Assembly (NCBI GenBank): GCA_920105625.2
Contig: OV050030.1
Span: forward strand, 24,522,016-24,586,015
DNA: 64,000 nucleotides
Reading direction: 5' to 3'
DNA from: Clusia tigrina
Taxonomy: Eukaryota; Arthropoda; Insecta; Diptera; Clusiidae
In this document: positions 58,880 through 64,000 of the stretch, one piece after another
Layout: each line of letters opens with the position of its first letter
Numbering within the stretch: position 1 is the stretch's first letter
Made by a program: the position numbers and the translations under genes
The notes under the pieces: model-generated
Seen by the model: the letters and a program-made list of their open reading frames with translations, nothing else
The model's database searches: none
Told to the model about the DNA's origin: nothing

Positions 58880-58927
58880 GTGGCAGTGAAGAATCGCCGA
58901 GGACAAGCTGAGTTGTTGTTGGACTGA
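58880..58927 (+). CDS. Possible alternative last exon (15 aa and stop)
   Basis: After CAAAATATAG, in phase 0, the sequence encodes VAVKNRRGQAELLLD and then TGA. It can be joined in frame to any of exons A, B or C in place of the common exon at 60015. Its GC content (about 50 %) stands out from the AT-rich intron, and an AATAAA lies at 59150-59155, about 220 bp downstream. The protein would end with a charged tail and lack the last three common exons (about 175 residues). I do not recognise this tail from other species. Chance is possible. Confidence 0.4.
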   Translation: MAVKNRRGQAELLLD

Positions 58928-59094
58928 ACCATAAAAGGAATTAGAGGATTTGATCGTTTTACTCGTCATTTGTATATTTCATTTAAATGCTTTAAATTGT
59001 GTTGTGCCTCCATTGTCCTGAAAGAAATTCTCCAGTATCCAATTCATTTAAATCGAATGTGCTCCCTTCATTGTCAACCGTTTTAACAGTACAT

Positions 59095-59450
59095 CAAGGT
59101 GAATTTATCTTAAAGGATGCACAGTGAATTTTTTCCTTTCTAAATTGCAAATAAACAAAGTGTAATAATTAAACTGAATGCAGAAATTCATAATATAAAA
59201 ATTACAAAACAAAAATTCATATAAAAATTGAAAACAAATCTCTCAAAGCATTGAAAACAAATTGCAATTGTTTGCATATTTATTTATTTTGATCGCATTT
59301 TTCTACGAATTCAATTTTGACAGTTCACCAGGAAAAAATTAGTTCATGTTGCAATTCACCTTTACCCTACGTCGCCACGGGCAATTTTTGATGGCATGCA
59401 ATTTCAAGCAAATTGCCCGTGGAGACGTGGGGTTCGAATAAATTCACCTT
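59095..59450. mobile_element. MITE-like element with CAAGGTGAATTTAT ends, second copy
   Basis: Begins CAAGGTGAATTTATCTTAAA and ends GAATAAATTCACCTT. The inner words TTTTGATCGCATTTTTCTAC and TTGACAG match the element at 8812-9151. An inner AATTCACCTT at 59345 and an inverted GCCACGGGCAATTT / AAATTGCCCGTGG pair (59384-59422) suggest a nested or rearranged right end. No clear target duplication. Confidence 0.5.
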
Positions 59451-60014
59451 TTATGGCATTCCTAAAATAGTTGGTGATGCCACATTTCCGGAATATTCGC
59501 AAAAAGAAGGCACATGAGGAGATAACAACTGCTTGAAAGGCGCTCCAAATGTATCAAAGCATAGGAAAAGTACTCTATATGTATATATATATTTCTCACA
59601 TTGTTATGGATTATGATAGCATTGACAATAGAGTTTCATAGACATTATTTTCAGCTGAAATGCTCACACATTTTCATTATATTTTATTTTAGAAAAGAGA
59701 GGAACTTGCACATCGAGAGCTCGGATAGAAAAATGTGTATAGTGTTTTCATATAAAGCCCACATATGATCATGGTGCCCCGTATCAAAAGCCAACTGTCC
59801 CATAAACTGTAAAATAATTTATTTCTTGTTCTTTTTTAGAAAAACATCTTTTTTAATTAAAACTATTTTTTTTTTTTATACCACAAAGAGAAAACTTTTT
59901 TTTTATAATTGTATTACATATGTTGAAATTACTTTTAATACCATGACATTAATTTATTTTTTTCCTCTTTAACTGTGTACTTCGACTCCTTCGCATCGTT
60001 TCGCGTGCGTTTAG
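59451..60014. other. End of the intron before the common exons
   Basis: AT-rich; ends TTTCGCGTGCGTTTAG. No gene. Confidence 0.6.
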
Positions 60015-60173
60015 GGTACGAGTGTATTATCGCCTAGCATACCGCTAACATTGGTAGTTCTACCGGCGTTTATCATTGCTCAAAAGTCGCCACAAAGTAT
60101 TTTCACGGATCATCCGTCGCTATATATAATGGCATTTGGGCTGGTTGCCGCTAAGATTACAAATAAACTGGTG
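60015..60173 (+). CDS. bbc: Choline/ethanolamine phosphotransferase, common exon 5
   Basis: 53 codons in phase 0 between GCGTTTAG and GTAAGT. Encodes GTSVLSPSIPLTLVVLPAFI, IAQKSPQSIFTDHPSLYIMA and FGLVAAKITNKLV. GTSVLSP directly follows GKNGSxVA in other animal CEPT1 proteins, so this exon is the natural partner of A, B or C. Contains two membrane helices. Confidence 0.97.
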
Positions 60174-60367
60174 GTAAGTTGGAATTTGTTACTTTAAACG
60201 TGATATGTTAAGATAAAGATATATACAAAATCTGGAGAGAAACTCTCGAATGAATTTTTCAAGTATTTCATACAAAACTGATATATTCCGGTAGTCTTTG
60301 TTGGAAATCGTATACAAAAAATATAAAAATTTGTTAAATACTTTATTTATTATTCCTTCTAATACAG

Positions 60368-60532
60368 ATCGCTCATATGACCCGATCTGAAATGGAATAT
60401 CTGGACTGGTCGCTACTAGGTCCGGCGCTGCTCTTCCTAAATCAATACTTCAACTGTGTGCTGCCAGAAATCTGGTTGCTTTGGTTCACGCTTCTGTGGG
60501 GTTCCCAAGATTTGATGCGCTACTGTGCGCAG
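60368..60532 (+). CDS. bbc: Choline/ethanolamine phosphotransferase, exon 6
   Basis: 55 codons, phase 0, between AATACAG and GTATGT. Encodes IAHMTRSEMEYLDWSLLGPA, LLFLNQYFNCVLPEIWLLWF and TLLWGSQDLMRYCAQ. AHMT.SE…GPALLFL.QYFN is the conserved C-terminal block of the family, with two more membrane helices. Confidence 0.97.
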
Positions 60533-60591
60533 GTATGTTGGGCATAGTTCATTTCTGTCTATAAATTAATCTATTTTTTGGTTTATCGAAG

Positions 60592-60798
60592 GTTTGCTTG
60601 GAAATCTGTAATCATCTGCACATTAATTTGTTCAAAATACCGTATCCACCGAAATTAGCCCCCGCGACAGTCAGTCAAGGTACAAATGCGCCAACCACCA
60701 GCCTCAGCATGATTGGTGCGGCAGCTCCACACGACAAAAATGGTGGAACCCATCATCGGAAATCGACGCGACAATCGAGTAAAAAGCAACCACATTAG
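60592..60798 (+). CDS. bbc: Choline/ethanolamine phosphotransferase, last exon
   Basis: 68 codons and TAG. Encodes VCLEICNHLHINLFKIPYPP, then a hydrophilic Ser/His/Lys-rich tail ending RQSSKKQPH. ICNHLHI…FKI matches the end of animal homologues; a basic KKxPH-type end would face the cytosol. The acceptor is TTTATCGAAG, an AAG rather than the usual CAG/TAG. With exon B or C the full protein is 426 aa, close to the human enzyme length (416, from memory). Confidence 0.94.
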   Translation, partial: VCLEICNHLHINLFKIPYPPKLAPATVSQGTNAPTTSLSMIGAAAPHDKNGGTHHRKSTRQSSKKQPH

Positions 60799-61864
60799 AA
60801 ATAAATTTTTTGTTTTTTTTTTATTTGAATATAATTAATATTAACGCTTTATATTTCTCTATTATTATTATTTTTTGTTTGCAGTAAATTGAAAGTTTTA
60901 TCTTAAATGTAATTATGTAAACGTTTTCAAAACGAAAACAACTCAAATTAATTGTTACACAATGGTACATAAATTGAAGTATTTTTGTAAGTTGCTATTA
61001 TTTAAAAAGAAAACAACAACAACAACAAAACCTGATTGCATTAAAAGTCATTTAGTTAAAAACGTGATTTGAATCAAAATCGTAGTAATTGAAAATTTCC
61101 GAATTTGTGTTCGTGGTCGGCGTAGTGGTAAGTAAGGATGTGCTGTTTTGTAGGCGGGGTTTGGATTATTCTAAGGACGTCCACAGTTTTTGAATAAAGT
61201 TGATGATCAGTTGGACTTGCTGGATGTTGTGTAAGTCGCTCTAAAGGACTAACACTGATATTTTTAGCAGCCGATAGACTGTGTACTGTGAGTGACCTCG
61301 AAAATAACTTTTGTTTCTGCATTTATTGACGTTTTGTAGTTTCCATATCCTTTTAAGTTAGTATGAATTTTTAAATACCAAAAATATGTATTCACAAGTT
61401 TCGGGTACCATAACACCGAGTATTTACATTGAAATTGTTTAAAGAAAGGTCTATTCTCTTTAGCACACATATTTCGGTCTTTAATCCTGTACTTCTGGCG
61501 AAGACCTGCAGGCGCACTTGAGGATTTTCCTATATAATCACACTACTTAAAGTAGTTGGCAACTTAAATTAGTTTTTGCAAACTTATTCTGTACTTAATT
61601 TGTAAATTAATCTTCTATCTTATCTAGAACCGTTGTTTTTTATAATCCAGTGTCATACGTGACTCTGAGAAGAAAAATGTGGAAGTGACACTACATTTAT
61701 AGGTCTGCCACCTATAGCCGTTTAACCCATGATCTGTGATACTAGATTGATAACTATTCGGTTTAGGAACTATGAACCAAATTTTTGTCGAAACTAGTTT
61801 TTCTTTTTAAATAATGATGATAATAAATGTTAATATGGCAATAACATCTTCGTCGATGTTTTGT
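60799..61864. other. 3' UTR and intergenic DNA
   Basis: AATAAA at 60800 is too close to the stop to be the likely signal; the 3' end cannot be fixed. No gene recognised; frames at 61074-61470 on the minus strand are not recognisable. Confidence 0.5.
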
Positions 61865-62262
61865 AATAGGCGCATTCGATTCGCCACTCTATCGACGATA
61901 GGACAGACATTTGTATGGAATAGATATCGAGTAAATTATACTCGGATTAAACGAGCGAATTTTTTCATCCTCGATAGAAAAGTGCTTCCAAATTGAAAAT
62001 TGTTGAAAACCAACGAGATTAAAAATTACCCATAAAAATTCCCTGAGATTTTTTATATTTTAGCTGTTTAAATTTGAATAAAACAAAAATTAATCTTTTA
62101 TTTTAAATATTATTATTCTGTTGATTTAAATTATATTCATATGATTAGTTTGCATAAAAAATATAAAGAAAGTAAATGTTTAAAAAAAACAGTTGAAATA
62201 GTGCTGCCAAGTTTACCACTTACTCGAGTGCTGTTTTATTCGCACAACTCGTTACGAGCTCG
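61865..62262 (-). mobile_element. TIR element copy 2, inverted relative to 45035-45460
   Basis: Starts ATAGGCGCATTCGATTCGCC and runs through ATCGACGATAGGACAGACAT…CGCACAACTCGTTACGAGCT, the inverse of copy 1. The far end (beyond CGAGCTCGA at about 62262) is missing or replaced by sequence related to the foldback-like element at 37481. Confidence 0.7.
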
Positions 62263-62282
62263 ACTCTCTGCTGTGCTGCTAA

Positions 62283-62350
62283 AGATGCTGAGTGACATAA
62301 AACAGAAACAGAATCCAGTACATTTGCAACAGAAACAGAATTTAACGACA
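62283..62350. repeat. Fragment related to the foldback-like element
   Basis: GCTGAGTGACATAAAACAGA, AACAGAATCCAGTACATTTG and CAACAGAAACAGAATTTAAC repeat the terminal and 27-bp-unit words of the element at 37481-38451 (GCAGAGTGACAT; CAACAGAAACAGAATCTAGT ACATTTT). One unit and a half only. Confidence 0.55.
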
Positions 62351-62744
62351 GAAAATGAGCACTTGGCGACAGAACAGAAACAACTCACCGTGAGTTGTTT
62401 GTAGCAGAAATCGGCAAAAATAATTGTGATTTTTGGTGCTAGCGACATAAATGCATTTTAATGATTTTAAACTTTTAGCGTGTAGTAATTATGATTTGTT
62501 AATAATGTATTTTAACAAACAGTAAATTTTTGTTTAATATACAATTTCATTTATACCATTTCTGAATCTGATTTGCAAAACTCCATTTCGAGGACAATAG
62601 ATTCTAATACCGACAATATTACCACAGAGAACGAAAATTCTATCCTGAATTTACAAACACAAAGAACAAACCGCTACTAAAACAACAATTTGTAATTAAA
62701 GAATAGTTTCAACCTAAAATAGAATATTATAAAAAGATATATAT
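62351..62744. other. Intergenic, no gene recognised
   Basis: AT-rich, nothing identified apart from one further CAGAAACAA word. Confidence 0.5.
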
Positions 62745-63262
62745 TGTTACGAAATTGTCCTCTTGACAATTTACTCTGTTACAAAATTGCCCTCCTGACA
62801 ATTCCTCTAACTCTCTGTACTCGGACTCGTACCACTGGATTGTGTAGTAATCAAACAATCGCTGGTTAAATTAAAATAATTAGCTTTATTTAATTATTGC
62901 TATTTACACATGTAATATTAGGCTTAAAGTTTACTTAGTTATTACTTGCACTTTATTTCACAAACCATTAGTCACTTTATTTACTAATGAATTTCACCAC
63001 TTTGTAAATCACAAATACTGCTGCTTTGATTATAATGCTAGATGTACACACTGTTACGGTCTCTGATCTACTGCATTCGACTTTGAACAGTCTTGTCGCT
63101 TTTATAGTTTTCGAATGGTTGGTGTAGAAAATTCCACGCCATTCTCGTATTTTCTAGAATTTTCGATCCACTTCGACAGAAGTCGAGAATATTCTTTTTG
63201 ATATTACCGACAGATGGTTCTTGAATAAGCTTTTATTCGAATAGTTCGCATCTTGACTCACA
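62745..63262 (-). mobile_element. Probable solo LTR of a gypsy-type retrotransposon, 518 bp
   Basis: On the minus strand it begins TGTGAGTCAAGATGCGAACT and ends GGACAATTTCGTAACA, so TG…CA. It has CTATAAAAGCGACAAG (TATA box at 63106-63099) followed by a region that would be R, several AATAAA words, and a duplicated GACAATTT.GTAACA end. This is the layout of an insect LTR. No internal region or second LTR lies next to it, and no target duplication was found, so solo LTR is inference. Confidence 0.5.
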
Positions 63263-63650
63263 GGGGGCACTCATTCTCCAGATGGGATCCTAAAGGTATG
63301 CAATCCCTTTTCATTGAGCTATCACGTTTCAATATAGATAGAAATGGGGTAGGCCGGAGAGCCGCCGAAGAAGGAGGTCTCCAAGCACTCAGCTATTGAT
63401 GCCCATTGTACTGTACGCCTGGAAAAATATTTGGGGGAAGGGGGTGATAGAGTATTTTGGAAAGGAAGTTACACCTTTACAGACTTCTTTGACCATTTTA
63501 TGAATGTCAGAAGTCTGTCCAGGGATAAGGAATGTAATGTTTCCTGATGTGAGCGGCCAACGTACTCGATAAAAAGTACATTTTATTTTATAATTATCAT
63601 ACCACAACAAAACTTACCAAATCAGTAAAAATATGAGGTAAGGATATTTA
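63263..63650. other. Intergenic, no gene recognised
   Basis: Somewhat less AT-rich (63330-63450) but without a recognisable domain on either strand. Confidence 0.4.
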
Positions 63651-63653
63651 CAC

Positions 63654-64000
63654 TTATAAAATAGAAATCAAAAATTTGTTCAATCGCCAGAGTGTTCTAC
63701 CTTTTGGAGTTATGAGTCTCGAACCCCAGTAAGTGTGCTTCACATTATAGTCACCAGCAGCTATGATCTTTGGACCTAGTGTGTCCAAGAACTCAATAAG
63801 TTGTTTCTCTGTTATGCGGAATTTGGGAGGGCAACACACTGCAGAAACTGTTAGATCACTTGTATATCCTTGGATGGTTATTGTTGTTGAGTGCAAGTAT
63901 TCTTTGCAATAGTATTGGAGAACTTACTACTTGATCCTATTTTTTATTAGAATTGCTGTTCCACCATTTTGTTATTAGGGTATTGAATGTTGTAACATTT
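63654..64000 (-). pseudogene. Non-LTR retrotransposon endonuclease fragment, cut by window edge
   Basis: Minus-strand frame with AVCCPPKFRITEKQLIEFLD, the D.N motif in IIAAGDYNVKHTYWGSRL and TPKGRTLWR, the middle of a Jockey-type APE endonuclease. Sequence upstream to 64000 continues it in other frames; what follows (HDxx and RT) is missing before 63654. Broken copy. Confidence 0.75.

Noticed and set aside
62141..62404. 87-aa + frame
   Set aside because: Lies across the TIR element and the foldback fragment; composed of repeat sequence.

Overview
This is nuclear DNA from a higher fly (Diptera: Schizophora). A tephritid fruit fly is my best guess, but that is inference. The base is AT-rich, the genes are split by AG/GT-bounded introns, some introns are very long, and the transposons are typical of flies. 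Two conserved fly genes anchor the window, both on the + strand.

(1) drk, the Grb2-type SH3-SH2-SH3 adaptor of receptor tyrosine kinase signalling, occupies about 1-12.5 kb. Its last four coding exons are at 8300, 10554, 10749 and 12298. The first coding exon lies left of the window. A small candidate gene for a secreted peptide (7235-7441) with its own TATA-like box sits inside the drk intron.

(2) The fly CDP-alcohol phosphotransferase gene (choline/ethanolamine phosphotransferase, probably bbc) runs from 21854 to 60798. It has a 27.8-kb first intron. The signature DG..AR........G...D...D is complete in exon 2. The gene carries three alternative versions of one exon (52282-52410, 54252-54383, 57081-57212). 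All three end in GKNGS(S/T)VA and join the same upstream and downstream exons in phase 0, so they look like a mutually exclusive exon cassette. A short exon at 58880 would give an alternative, earlier C-terminus. This cassette is the most interesting system in the window. A three-exon MADF-BESS gene is nested in the long intron on the minus strand (46849-47746).

The remainder is mostly mobile DNA. At the left edge two non-LTR retrotransposon fragments in opposite orientation meet at a complete 1273-bp mariner with an open, D,D34D transposase. The drk intron holds SINE copies and members of a CAAGGTGAATTTA-ended MITE family, including a 28-bp TIR-only palindrome with 8-bp target duplications. 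Between drk and the phosphotransferase gene (12.5-21.8 kb) lie AT-rich DNA, a mariner relic, two short SINE ends with target duplications and a 422-bp Harbinger-like MITE.

The long phosphotransferase intron carries a nearly complete non-LTR retrotransposon (about 23.96-29.3 kb, minus) with frameshifts in ORF2. It also holds a 187-bp mariner-type MITE, a deleted mariner, a full tRNA-derived SINE with an 11-bp duplication, a foldback-like element with 27-bp repeats, several 3' ends of RNase H-bearing non-LTR elements, and an unassigned transposon-like protein. Two inverted copies of a 0.4-kb TIR element (45.0 and 61.9 kb) flank the MADF-BESS gene and all phosphotransferase exons except the first. 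The right end holds a probable solo gypsy-type LTR and a non-LTR endonuclease fragment cut by the window edge.

No rRNA, functional tRNA, CRISPR or bacterial-type feature was seen.
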